Below, in pieces: positions 37,801 through 48,400 of a DNA stretch of 64,000 bases (position 1 is its first letter; every line of letters begins with the position of its first letter). The translations under genes and the position numbers were made by a program. Origin of the DNA: Membranipora membranacea (taxonomy: Eukaryota > Bryozoa > Gymnolaemata > Cheilostomatida > Membraniporidae). The notes beneath the pieces were generated by a model, which saw only the letters and a list, made by a program, of their open reading frames with translations, had not been told where the DNA came from and ran no database searches. The stretch spans positions 28,272,001 to 28,336,000 of the forward strand of contig OU612068.1 of assembly GCA_914767715.1 (NCBI GenBank), in the 5' to 3' direction.

Positions 37801-40355
37801 GCTGACTTTTGAATTTGCACTTTTACCTGAAGTATTTGTCATAGAAATGAGTTGTAAGTCGTGTCCTGAATCTCAGCTTCAATTCATTCAGGCCGCTCTT
37901 CATGATATTGTTCACAATTGATATCTACGATAAAAAGAAACATAAACCAATAAGTTACATTAGATTAAGCCCTTTATCAGAAGCCAAGTATCAATGCGTT
38001 GCCCGAGATGGGCCGTGCCTGCATCTGTCTGACCAATAAAAAGGTAAGTATACTGATCGGCTTACCAGGGGCATAGCATAGACTAACGCCATCATATGTT
38101 TGATAAACAAAGTCTTATTCCTGCCGATAATAGCAGCCTCTATGGCTGTGCCATTTTGGATCATCCACACATCACAGTATGTCCTGGCCATGAGTGAGAT
38201 CGCCACAAGTACCAGGTAACCAGTCTATAATAAAATTAGTAAGAAAGTGGATAATGTGTACAACCTACTTCTATGCTACTGCTTGGTATTGGCTCGTGGA
38301 TCACTTGTAGTTGTGTCCTGGTAAACACCAAGTAAAAAGGGTTAGAAAATAGCGCTGCTGACATGCTAGTCAGTTAATAAATTGTTGACTAGTTCCTGGT
38401 AAGTGGCATCAGAATTTTCCGCTGAGGCCAAACACTCGTGCTCACAGAGGGAGAAAGCTTGCGTTTAAATTCATGATCTGGTGTTTTGAACTTTGAAGCA
38501 TAACAGTCTACAATGTGCTAGTGTTCTAACCCCGTTCTAACCAACCTCTGCAGTGGCACATCCTGGCACAAGTATCTTAAGGATGCTCAATATTCTCCTA
38601 AAGAAAACTCCATCAACTGCAGCCTTATCTCGCTTTGGTGGCTAAAACAACATTGAGAAGATGGTAAGATTACAAAAAAACCAGCTAGCTGGTATTCAGT
38701 GGAATATGAGAGATATTGGAGGCAAAGGAACAGAAGTAAGCCTTATGATTCCCTGGTTGGAGAAAATAATCCTGAGCCAGGCAGGTAACTAAATAAATGT
38801 AAATGAAGAAAAGTGGTCCAGGGCCGGGTAACTGTAAATTGCTGAACAGGCTGAACGGACTGAACAGCTGAACAGAATTTCTCAGACTACTATTTGTTCA
38901 ATTCTTTACATGATTGGCTAATTTTGCATAAGCGTGGACAATTCCTTATATTCTGCTCATTAATTTATTTATTTTAGGTTGGGATTTGTCTTGGTTCCTT
39001 CCAATTTTATTCACAGTAAATTTTTCGGCATTACAAAAGTGAAAGGATGGAAAGTTTTGTTGGGGAGGAACCCCCAACCCCCAAACCCCCCCCCCCCCCC
39101 CCACCCCCACCCCCCTATAACAAAGCTTGTCAAGACTGGCTATTTGAGCTGGATATTGTTTCTGGTTTCCTGAACACCATCAGATTTTGTCAGAATTGGC
39201 AAATTGATTACTTCATTTGCTTGGCCTAAATTGGTTATATTAGGTGCTAACAGGAACTTAGTGACTCATTGAATCATTTGGTTAGGAGCAATGAGTTTGA
39301 GAAGTCATAGTCAGCCAGAGAAAAGACTACAAAAAATAATTTCAGTCCGAGAAATTCTGTTCAGCTGTTCAGTCTGTTCAGCCTGTTCAGCAATTTACAG
39401 TTACCGTCCAGGGCCCTTCGTTCATCATCTGCTTTGAATGAAGCCCATCGCTATAATTCTTTCACTTACGCTTTAACTCAGGCAAGACAAAATAATACAA
39501 CAAAACTTCTACCAACCGGTATAACACCTACAAACCACTGCACAAAACACTAGATCACTTTCATGCTACACAGATGGATGTTGCACATGGAAATTTATGA
39601 AGTTTGTAGAATAGTGCAAGAGTGATTTCCTAAGCTATCTTTATCGCTACCATGAAAGCTATTATTACAACAGCCAATACTTTCATTAGACTGAAATAAC
39701 GTTGCGTTGCATTTGATCTACAGGGAGCCATCAAAACAAGCAAAATATAACGAATTGAGAGCATTTTTTATCTGGCTATATCTCAGGAAGTTATGCGCAT
39801 CCATCCTCAAAACTTTACAATATGTAATTTGAGACATTGATGGATATAATGTGAAAGTAAGAATGTGGCTGATCAATTAGCCCAGAAGTTATGAGTGAAA
39901 AACCATGCAGAGAAGCATGTGTGTACTACGGTAAATACTGTTATTCGTGTGGTATGACAGGTGTGACGGGTATGACAGGTGTATTTTACAACTTTTAAGA
40001 TGTGATTGGAGTTGGAGTTATTAAGATTAATATAGCTGGCTTTTCATACCTTGATCACACTGGCCAGTTCATTCTGACGCTCTAAAACTTCAGTAATATC
40101 ATCACCGTTAGCCCTGCAACCACAATAAATAAAAAGGTAAAACATGGAACTTGTTTAAAAAAAAGAATGACAGGTTAACATCAGCTTATTACTGCAAATC
40201 ACAACCTACCTTTTCTTTTTAGTTGTTGCAGAACGAACTTTGTAGAGCCTCCATGCAAACACTCCTGACACAAGAACAGCCACAGCAGCTTGTGGGCTTA
40301 CCCGACCAGAAATAGTGGATGAGAGCTGATCTTTCAGCTTGCTGAGGGCTGCCAT
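31807..40355 (-). CDS. ABCD3: peroxisomal half-ABC transporter ABCD3/PMP70, copy A (P-loop mutant)
   Basis: Exons, minus strand: 40210-40355, 40050-40113, 38546-38641, 38066-38224, 37827-37924, 37084-37207, 36675-36874, 36383-36522, 36157-36254, 35516-35607, 34657-34818, 33765-33906, 33179-33244, 32644-32853, 32334-32495, 31807-31911, with 687 codons. ABCD3 carries fatty acyl substrates into peroxisomes as a dimer. The N-terminal membrane half includes [13 protein letters not shown] and the EAA-like EEIAFYNGN (about 297-305). The nucleotide-binding half has LSGGE (590-594), ILDE (612-615) and the H-loop SH (643-644). Walker A is GPNGCVKS: Val497 replaces the invariant Gly, by one base against copy B. 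The expected stop after EFGS is TCATGG, adding WIIKYLSSS. All exons stay open. Upstream of the ATG is duplication-junction sequence, not the ancestral flank. It may be decaying, repurposed or silent; family assignment is certain. Confidence 0.92.
31985..32153 (-). mobile_element. tRNA-derived SINE, degenerate copy
   Basis: On the minus strand GGAGGTGGCTTTGTTGGTTA (A-box region) is followed by GGCCTGAATCCT (B-box region), and the body matches the SINE at 35650-35884. It lies in the last intron of ABCD3-A. Confidence 0.6.
32593..32655 (-). repeat. 20-bp tandem repeat copying a splice donor
   Basis: On the gene strand AGAATAGCT|GTGAGTATCAG is repeated as AGAACAGCT|GTAAGTATCAG and again as a shorter AGAATAGCTGTATCAG. 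Each unit copies the last exon bases after EKQR plus the donor. Copy B has a single GTAAGC donor. Using the second donor would add 20 bases and shift the frame. Confidence 0.75.
33376..33595 (+). repeat. dispersed repeat, also at 63608-63815
   Basis: It shares GAGGCA.AATTGAA, TCAGTNGGTTGTTTTGAA-like and TTTAAAATTGAAGATTGCTC segments in the same order with 63608-63815. It is intronic in ABCD3-A and not seen at the matching place in copy B. The element type is unknown. Confidence 0.6.
35650..35884 (-). mobile_element. tRNA-derived SINE
   Basis: The minus-strand head GGTGGCTCAGTTGGTTAGAG (A box) and GTGTTCAAATCCC (B box) are spaced as in a tRNA, followed by about 150 bases of body shared with 31985-32153. 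It is in an intron of ABCD3-A and is absent from the matching intron of copy B. Confidence 0.75.
37626..37690 (-). repeat. 18-bp tandem repeat, copy A only
   Basis: TCACCAAGCCAAGCCATT-type units occur about 3.6 times in an ABCD3-A intron. The matching site in copy B (about 49250) has one partial unit, so the expansion followed the duplication. Confidence 0.7.
38826..39405. mobile_element. 580-bp non-autonomous DNA transposon with 10-bp target duplication
   Basis: The terminal inverted repeats exceed 50 bases (GGTAACTGTAAATTGCTGAA, then tandem CTGAACAG units) and are flanked by GTCCAGGGCC at 38816-38825 and 39406-39415. Copy B at about 50587-50600 has the single uninterrupted site GGTCCAGGACC, with matching sequence on both sides. 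Long repeats and a 9-10-bp duplication fit a Mutator-like MITE. A partial foldback with C-runs (about 39062-39144) lies inside. Confidence 0.82.
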
Positions 40356-40626
40356 ATGCTGTTTCCTTTTAATACCAAAGCAGCTTTCACAGTCCAGTAT
40401 GTTTCAAACTACTGTCCTGATGACTTATTCTCCACCATATATCCCAGCATTCAAAATCATCCTATTATCTTGCACCAATCCAGATAAATAGCAATAAAGT
40501 GATGGCTATTATTATTCCCATTTATGGATAAGTGAGTCTGGAATAATTCAATAATGCCTAATAATAAATAAATAAATCATAAATAAACAGACTGATATAC
40601 AAATATATAATGATTGATAGACATCT
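40356..40626. other. tandem-duplication junction, upstream flank of ABCD3-A
   Basis: Sequence directly 5' of the copy A start codon is unlike that upstream of copy B (identity ends at the ATG) and runs into the truncated copy of the large gene. Any promoter of copy A must lie in or beyond this new junction. No obvious promoter motif is seen. Confidence 0.6.
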
Positions 40627-40637
40627 GTCTTTTTTTG

Positions 40638-41468
40638 TCCTGTCATCCAAAAAATTCAACTTTGAACTGCTAGATGTCAAGATGGAGAAATGCCAGGTAG
40701 GTACCATTGCATTTTTTAAAGGGCAACCAAGGTTTCGCAGCAATGCATTAGTGGGTAGTAAATAATGTGCTAGGCAGCATCAGCTTTGTGCATGACGCGG
40801 TGCAAAACTCAAAGTAGTTGCTGACTCTAAGCTGGGTAACACTTCAGTTTAGGGGAGGTTCCAAGACAAGACATAATAATGATAGAGCACAGGCTAAATA
40901 ATAACAGGAACAGGAAACTGCTCTGTGGTATTCTATTTTAGCTGAGTTTGAGTACCTGATGTATGAATTGTTTCACAAGAATTCTGGCTGAATAATCATC
41001 CGAATTAGATTTTTTCTGTTTTACTATGTAGAAAGTGCAATCTGCTATCAATCGATGAGAACTTGTTTGAAACCTTGGTTGCCCTTTAAGCTTGAATAAG
41101 GCAAGGACAGGTGATCAAGCAGTTTAAGCCAAATGTGAACTTCAAGCACCACAGGCGTTTGAAATTGTGAGCCATTTGGTACTTTTTTTCAGTCAACATT
41201 ACTCGTATTTTATTTGTAGGAGTTGTATGGATTGTTATATGAGTGTCATGGTGATAAACCTGCGAGTACAGTGGCTATGAGAACTCGATGTGTAGAACTA
41301 CTAGCCGGAGGTCTTACTAATGAACATCTAGATTTTGTTACCAGTAAATTTAACAGAGCTAAGAAAGGCTACTTGGAAAACATGGGTTTCTTGACTTAAG
41401 TGTCCTAGTTTTTTTAGCTTCATGACAGGATTGTAATTAACCCTCTTGCATCAGAGCGGCTGAGCTGA
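40638..41468 (+). pseudogene. broken copy of the last two exons of the large gene
   Basis: 40638-40696 matches exon 35 and 41220-41468 matches exon 36. The exon 35 acceptor AG has become TG, and about 12 coding bases (around GTTGATCAACAA) are missing. The exon 36 copy has substitutions (ECHGDKPAST) and a premature TAA at 41397-41399, where the original reads TAT (Tyr). No upstream exons exist here. The intron also holds a 374-bp insertion. It is a by-product of the duplication and almost certainly non-functional. Confidence 0.9.
40716..41089. mobile_element. TTAA-flanked MITE (about 374 bp)
   Basis: Ends TTAAAGGGCAACCAAGG and CCTTGGTTGCCCTTTAA form a 21-base perfect terminal inverted repeat including TTAA. 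The parental intron in the large gene (after 30491) has an empty TTAA site (TATGTTAAACATGG). TTAA targeting fits a piggyBac-type non-autonomous element. No ORF. Confidence 0.75.
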
Positions 41469-42452
41469 AATATTAATCAGTTCTCTTGGCTAATTATGGC
41501 TAATACTCAAAAAACCTAGAGAAACGATCAGAGACCTCACCAAAAAGATGCATACCTACTCAGCTCAGTTTGTTCCAGTTGCCAGTATTCAGAGTTGCAA
41601 CTCCGAATGCATAATGTGAAATCCGAATATAGATATTGCAAAAATTATCTAGTCCTTTTTTTCTTAATTCCGCCCATTAAACATATTTCATATTCTTTTC
41701 TTGATACACATGGTTACCAATGCCACATGGTTTCCATTCAATAGAGTTTCCTTGCAACAGAGTCGTCTTTTTCCTATAATATGTTTTACCCTCTCTTAGC
41801 TTTTCATCATTTTTGTATCCAGTTATCGGTTAGCCGCTCTGTCCTATCTATGCATTACTTATTTGTGATAATTGAATGTTTGATATTTGCTCAACCCTAA
41901 TATATATTTCATATCTCAAACGAGTACATTTGACAGAAAGACAATGAGTTTTATTTTACTACAAAAATAATCACGTTTTCGCTAAATCAATTATTACTAA
42001 ATAAAGATATCATAAATTCATCATTTTTTGCCATATAATCAAATACCTGCTATTCAAAGCGAGATAACTTAGTCATTAGGTGACTTGATGATGCATAGAC
42101 CATTTAAAGGTTAGAAAATGTTGACAAGAAAATACTTGTCATAGAGATGAAAACACTACACCCAAATCAACTCGGCAGCGGTACATTGCTTAATGACTTA
42201 TATGTTATATTATCAGCGACAGTCACTTCATTACGCCATGTATAACAATTTGGTTAGAGGTGTGTCATCACAAAACAGGGCTCATATGTGAAATCACAAT
42301 GTTTCTTTGTTCAACCGATGTGGATTGACGTCTCGTAAATGCTAAAGGCGAAATCTATTAAAGTAATAAGTAATTGTGACTCCTAGCCTTTTGCATTAAT
42401 CTGGTTATGGCCTAGACACTACTCGGATATCTCTACAACGCTGATGGTTTAT
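41469..42452. other. convergent 3' spacer, duplicated copy
   Basis: Diverged copy of 31035-31806 lying past the pseudogene fragment, with the 3' UTR of ABCD3-B. AATAAA-like signals near 41947-42003 are kept. No gene is seen. Confidence 0.6.
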
Positions 42453-45400
42453 CTACGAACCGAATTCCGGTGTCTCATCTGTGATTGGTTTAAACTCATA
42501 CTTCCCACGTCCGTCCATCATCAGATAGTACTGTAACATATAATAAGTATATTGTGACTTGTGAGTGAACGTCTGTTATAAAAAGATGGTTGAAATCATG
42601 TCTCAATGCTCAGCTCAGTCCCTAGTAGGTTTTTGGATCATGTGCAAAATTGTTTGGTGATTAAAAACCATTTTGCTGTGAGCAACAAGTTTTTTGTTAA
42701 ATAGCCTTTTTGGTTTATTTTTGATGTGATTCTGAAAGAGCAATTATTATTCATCTCTGTTGTGATAATACCAAACAGAAAAGCCACTAAAAAACAAAAG
42801 CATTATTCAATGAAAAGTTTAGAGGCTACAAGTAGTTTCAGTCTGTTGACTGTCACATGATCTACTAGCGACTCACAGACATAGATAAACCTATTATTTT
42901 CTCAATATCACTGAGGTCAAGAAATCAAGTGAGTTTACAAAAAATCCCCTCAACTGAGTAGATACAGAATATAAGTCTATGAGTGAGCTGTTGTTCCAGA
43001 TAGCGAATTCAATGCTCCTACACCAAGACCTTTTAAACTGTGCACATAGTCTTGTTGCACTACTACGCAATTTGATATGAGTAGATGTTGGGCAATGTGA
43101 CCTGCAAACTCACAACCCAGCAGTCTATCAAAGTAGCGCTACATCAGGATAATATTGCACTCAACTGCTCGGATGTGAGCCATACCCGCTCTGACAGGCT
43201 GACTGACTGCTCAGTATCCCGATCTCTGTATACAGCAGTTTCGTTTCTTCCAAGATATACGTCAATTTCTTTCTCATTTTACTTTTTGCACACTGACAGC
43301 AGCGAGGAATCAGTTTGCTTGCCACAAGTGTTGATTGAATGTAACTTACCTCATGATGAACCCACAGTGATTTCCGATGTGACACGGTGAACAAAGTAAT
43401 ACCAACTTCTTTACAGTATTTATACATGGCTCCCTCTACATCTACACTGACAGCGCTAGTGCACTCATCTAGGATAGCAAACTGTGGTCTGTGATAAAAC
43501 AGTCTCGCCATCTACAATAAGGAGGTAAACTAATAGTTATAATTATAGTAGATTATAGTAGGTTCCAGAATTTTGGTATTGGACCTGACAAGTAAATGGA
43601 TGAAGGCTACAAGATATAGACTGAGGTACAAGGGCTATTGCAGGAAACATCTTCACTGATACTTACAGCCATTGATATTAATACATGGATTGGTGGTAAA
43701 ATGCACAGTATAGCTTTTGTGGAGAAATTACATCAGTATATAACTTTATGTCAGTAATTGGATCAAGCTAACATTCAGGCAGCTTTATTGTTATGCATTG
43801 ACTGAGGCCCAGTAACAACCTTTAAAAACTTAGGCAAGCTACTTAACAAAAGTTAACAAGGGGTTGGCTGTAGCATTACTGAACTTTCGGACCAATCAAA
43901 GATAAGAGATTGTTTCCAGCAACCATACATAAGTTGCCATACGCTTGTTCAGGGTCTGGTATGTTCCCCTAATCCATGAATACATATCAGTGCTTACAGC
44001 TATTCTCTGTTTTTCTCCTCCGCTGAGTACATCCATCCAGTCCTGTACAGACTCCCAGCCTCCTTCTCTCTCTAGTATATAACTAAGCTGTACCTTCTCT
44101 AGGTATGTGATCAGATGTGAGTCTGATATACGCTTACGTCTCATATCATCCTTAGTATCAGGGTATATAATCTGATCTCTCAGGGTACCAAGTGTCATAT
44201 AAGGCCTCTGTAAGTAACAAAACCAGTGGTGTTAAAAGGAAAATATTCTTACCCCAACCCTGTATCCCAACAAAGTTAGGCCAACGGCCAGCCGCTGGAA
44301 AATTTTCAGATAAGGGAGCAAAATGGAGCAAAGCTATCCATTCACAGTGAAATTATGCAATCAGTTTTACACATAATACTCCCCTTACTTTCTTGCTTTG
44401 ACTGCATTGCTTAGGATGGGTGGGCAGGGATAAATTGAGGAAGCATGTTTAAAATAAAAGATTCTTGGTTTCAAAACTTTGGAAAAAGAGTGTTCCTAGT
44501 AACGGTCCTTGACAACACGAAGTAAGAGAAGAAAAATGTATCAGAATAGACATTCAGTGCAGTTTAACCAACCCTGACGCTCATGATGGAGCGTTGGGCC
44601 TGCTCCAGCACCAAGTTCTCTTACCCAGCGATGTTGGGGCTCCCCAACACCACTGAACAAAACATACCCTCAACACTCCATATGATTCTGATAATCACGG
44701 AGTATTCACATGCTAAGAGATATAAGTTCACATCAAATGAGAAGCATACCATACTCTTTTGTTCAGCTAAAGGACTTTTAACATGATGTTGTATACGGAA
44801 AGAGGTCGGACTGTCGAACACAAGCAGTCAATCTATCACCAGTTTGAGGATGAGCGATAAGTATATAATATCATCAAAGAGGGACTAAGCTAGCAGAAAT
44901 ACAACAACTAGAACTAAGCACCTAAAACTCATATAAGCTGCAGTAGTTGAAATTAAGTATATGATAGGTGATAAAATTTACTTGAGGGACATAGAAAAGC
45001 TTTCCTTTGTCTGGTTTAGTGAGAGTACCTCCGAATAGTGGCCACAGCTGAAATAGATGACAAAAACATTCAATGAGAATTGAAAAGAAAATAGAAATAG
45101 AAAAGATACTGTGTCATTACTACTTCTGTGTCCGATGTCCTGTTCTAAAAATCAGCCAGGATACCATTCGACCAATCTCGCATGATACACTTCGCAAAAC
45201 TGACATGTGCATCATCATCCATCATCAATAACACATTGGTTTGATATGGTATCTCTATTCTATACTCTCCGTCCATTTAAAAAAACAAATACAGGTCAAA
45301 TATATCGGATGCGCACACCAAGCATCTGCTAGTGGTGGCCATTGCAGAGACGCCAACAGATGAAAAAACAAGCTCAAGAAGGCTTCAGCATAAATGAGAC

Positions 45401-48400
45401 GAATTCAACACTTACCTCCCCTAGAACTCTGAAGAGAGATGATTTACCGCAGCCGTTAGGTCCACACACCAGAACATTAACTCCAGACTTCACTTCAAAG
45501 GACATACTGTCTACTAGAACATCTCCATTAGGTGTTACCAGGGGTACATCTTCAAATCTATAATTAGAATAAACAACATAAAATATCTTCTAATTCATTC
45601 TGTTTAAATTATCTGTTGAATAAAACCTATAGTCATAGCCCTGATTACCTTGTCATCACACACTGCTCAGAGTCAGGGAGAAAACTACAAAACTCGTGCA
45701 TTTTATATGTGAAGAGATTTCCCCTCAATGTGCTCCAGATCTAGTGACAGAAAATTGAACACGCACATGTGAGCCCGAAAACAACATTATTGTCAAATAA
45801 ACAGGCTAAGCAAAATCAATTCATAGATTAAATTAAAAATTAAGGTGACAGTCCTACTAGGCCATGTTTGGTATGGTTTTAAAGATCTCAGGCTAATAAG
45901 TTAATAGGACATATGAAATGAAACAGTCTGTGGACCTAGTAAAACTGCTGCAAAGTCTGAAAATTGGGATCATAGTGGATCATAGTGATTTATTACCTCC
46001 CCTGACCACTATGACATCTATCATCCTTGCTAAAATATTAAAAAAAAACTAAAATGCTATTTTCCACAATTTTCATTTTTTTATTATTTTTATTTACCCT
46101 ATGAACTCACAATATTCGAATTACTGGGGTAATATATCCACTTTTCTAATAAGACTGTCACTTTAACAAGTAAATAGCAGTCCACTATATTCAGGGGCCT
46201 GAAAGGGAAGGCCTTCAACACAGATTTTATTTTATTTGTACCCTTCGAAGTTATTGTGTTACATTATGCACCAGCTCATCATTGAAGCAGTGTTCTGCGC
46301 TAGAAAACAATACAATGAGATAATATAAGACTCACTTGATAACATAGTCCTGGTGTCTTACTTTACCACTACCAGGTTTAAGATTGGCTAGTTTATTCTG
46401 AGAATCACTTCTGGAGTCTGATACCATTGTTCTCTGGTATTTACCCTTATTCAGGTCATCCAGTACATGCATCAGCTCTGTTATACGGGCAGTGAATCTG
46501 TCATACACAAGTACATTTCATGGAAATAATCAGACTGTAAGGGTAAGTAACTCTCGCTCCCTGCATTATAATGTCACTATGAACAGGGCTTGTTTCTTGT
46601 ATTCCATCCTGTTCATAGTGATATCATAAGTAACAGCCTGACTATAACATGCATTGATCTTTGGGTAGTCTGTAACCCTCTTGATTTAACCTTCATTAGT
46701 TTTCTTGCTCAAACGACTGCAAGGGAGGTTTGGTGGCATCCCATAATACAATACCACATGGTTGCTTGCTTTTAATCCTTTCAGCCCTCAATCCTGCGGT
46801 TGAATGGACAAAAAAGTCGATATATAGGTAAAAGCTTCCCTGAGATAGATGTATGGGCTAGGTTTAGCTTTACAAAGCTAGGTGATTTTCTAAGCATATT
46901 CGGAAGAGATTAAGCAATACTAGTTTGGTTTCATGTGTAAGAGACGGGTTGACAGCTACATTATGATACATTGCCATAATTCTCAGAAAATCATCCGTCT
47001 ACTTACCCAGCCAGCCTAGTCATCTCTCTACCAGCTAGTACAATACGACCGATGGCTTCGGCCATCTTTACCAACATCCTACCACTCTGGTAATAATCCT
47101 ACAAATTAACGATAAAATATAAATATGGTCAAGTCATGTTAGCAATTTGCCGCAATGGTTATTGTATCTGCTTTGTTTGATACTTGATTTCCGCAATATC
47201 ATGTAATTTAATGAATGGAAAGCACCTGCATTCTCTCTGACCATGTTAACAATATTTGATATATGTCGCAGGATCAGAGTTCAAATATACACAGTGAAAA
47301 GATGTCTGCGTATTGTCCTTACATATATAATACTTGGTATTTATATGTTTATGGTTTGAGTATACTCAGAGAAAAGATGTCTGCTACTTGTTGTACTTAC
47401 TTCTAATCTTTGGCTGTGTGTGGAATTTAGATATTTAGGAGTCGTCAAATCTATGAATGGCCTGCTGACGACAGTATATCCTACCAGTGTGGCTATGTCT
47501 GCAAAGAGGAGGTAACTTCATATTATTTAGCATGTGGGCAGCAAAAAGTACAAATCATTTATATTTTTAACTAAATATAGGGATGCATGATTGGTTTGCA
47601 CTACAAGTGCCGAAACATATTGTACACTTCGGTGAATTACCCCGAAAGTATGTTATTATGAGTATGGTTATGTTTATCACTGCTGAATAACATTTATAGC
47701 TCTGTAATTATACCTCAATATGCAATTTATAAACATCTTACCAGACATTGCAACACAATATCATGTATAATATTAAATCTCAGCCTGACCTAGTTCAATG
47801 GCATAAATATAAATACACAATACAAGAGAACTTACATTTGGCAACAATGTTATCAACGAGACCCATGTAGAATCTGAACTGTATGAAGTTGCGAATGTGA
47901 TTTACTAGCTTTTTAAATGTGCTAAGCAATATAGTCTGTTCCTTCTTATTTCCGTTGTAAAATGCGATCTCTTCACTACAAACAAATACAAAAATCTCTC
48001 CTGTGTAATGCAGCATCTCATCTTTGAACAATTCATGGAGGCACAGATCAGTTGGTAAGCATATAATGTTTCAATTACTGAGTGTCATACCGTTACTATT
48101 TAGCTAAGGCAAGGTTCTAGTTACAGAAATTGCTGAATTGTCTTGAATACAATGTTACGTTCATTTACAGGTAATGGGTCGAGAAGGATTAACATTTAAC
48201 TTCCGCCAATCTACTGTTATACTGTTTTGTGAAGCATATAAGAATGAGTGTTTCACTCAATATCTGACCTGTTGGTGATGAGTCTACTGTTGACATATCT
48301 GAACTCTCCCTCAAGCTTCTGTTCGTCAGCGGTAAGTCTACCTACAGGCTGCCGGAGTCGAGTCAGCACTAATCCAGAGAACACTAGATAGCCGAACATC

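Larger units (their letters stand above)
30410..40355. repeat. tandem segmental duplication, unit 1
   Basis: This unit carries the last two exons of the large gene (30422-31034) and all of ABCD3 copy A. It is repeated as 40627-51725. Exons and many intron stretches match closely, including splice positions and codon phases. Left-edge homology starts in the pyrimidine tract before exon 35 of the large gene; right-edge homology stops at the ABCD3 start codon (GCTGCCAT on the plus strand). Confidence 0.9.

Noticed and set aside
38979-39229. Overlapping plus-strand ORFs with poly-Pro
   Set aside because: They read through a C-run inside a transposon within an ABCD3-A intron. No splice or homology support.
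43085-43390. 101-residue plus-strand ORF
   Set aside because: Antisense to an ABCD3-B exon and intron; a shadow of the real gene.
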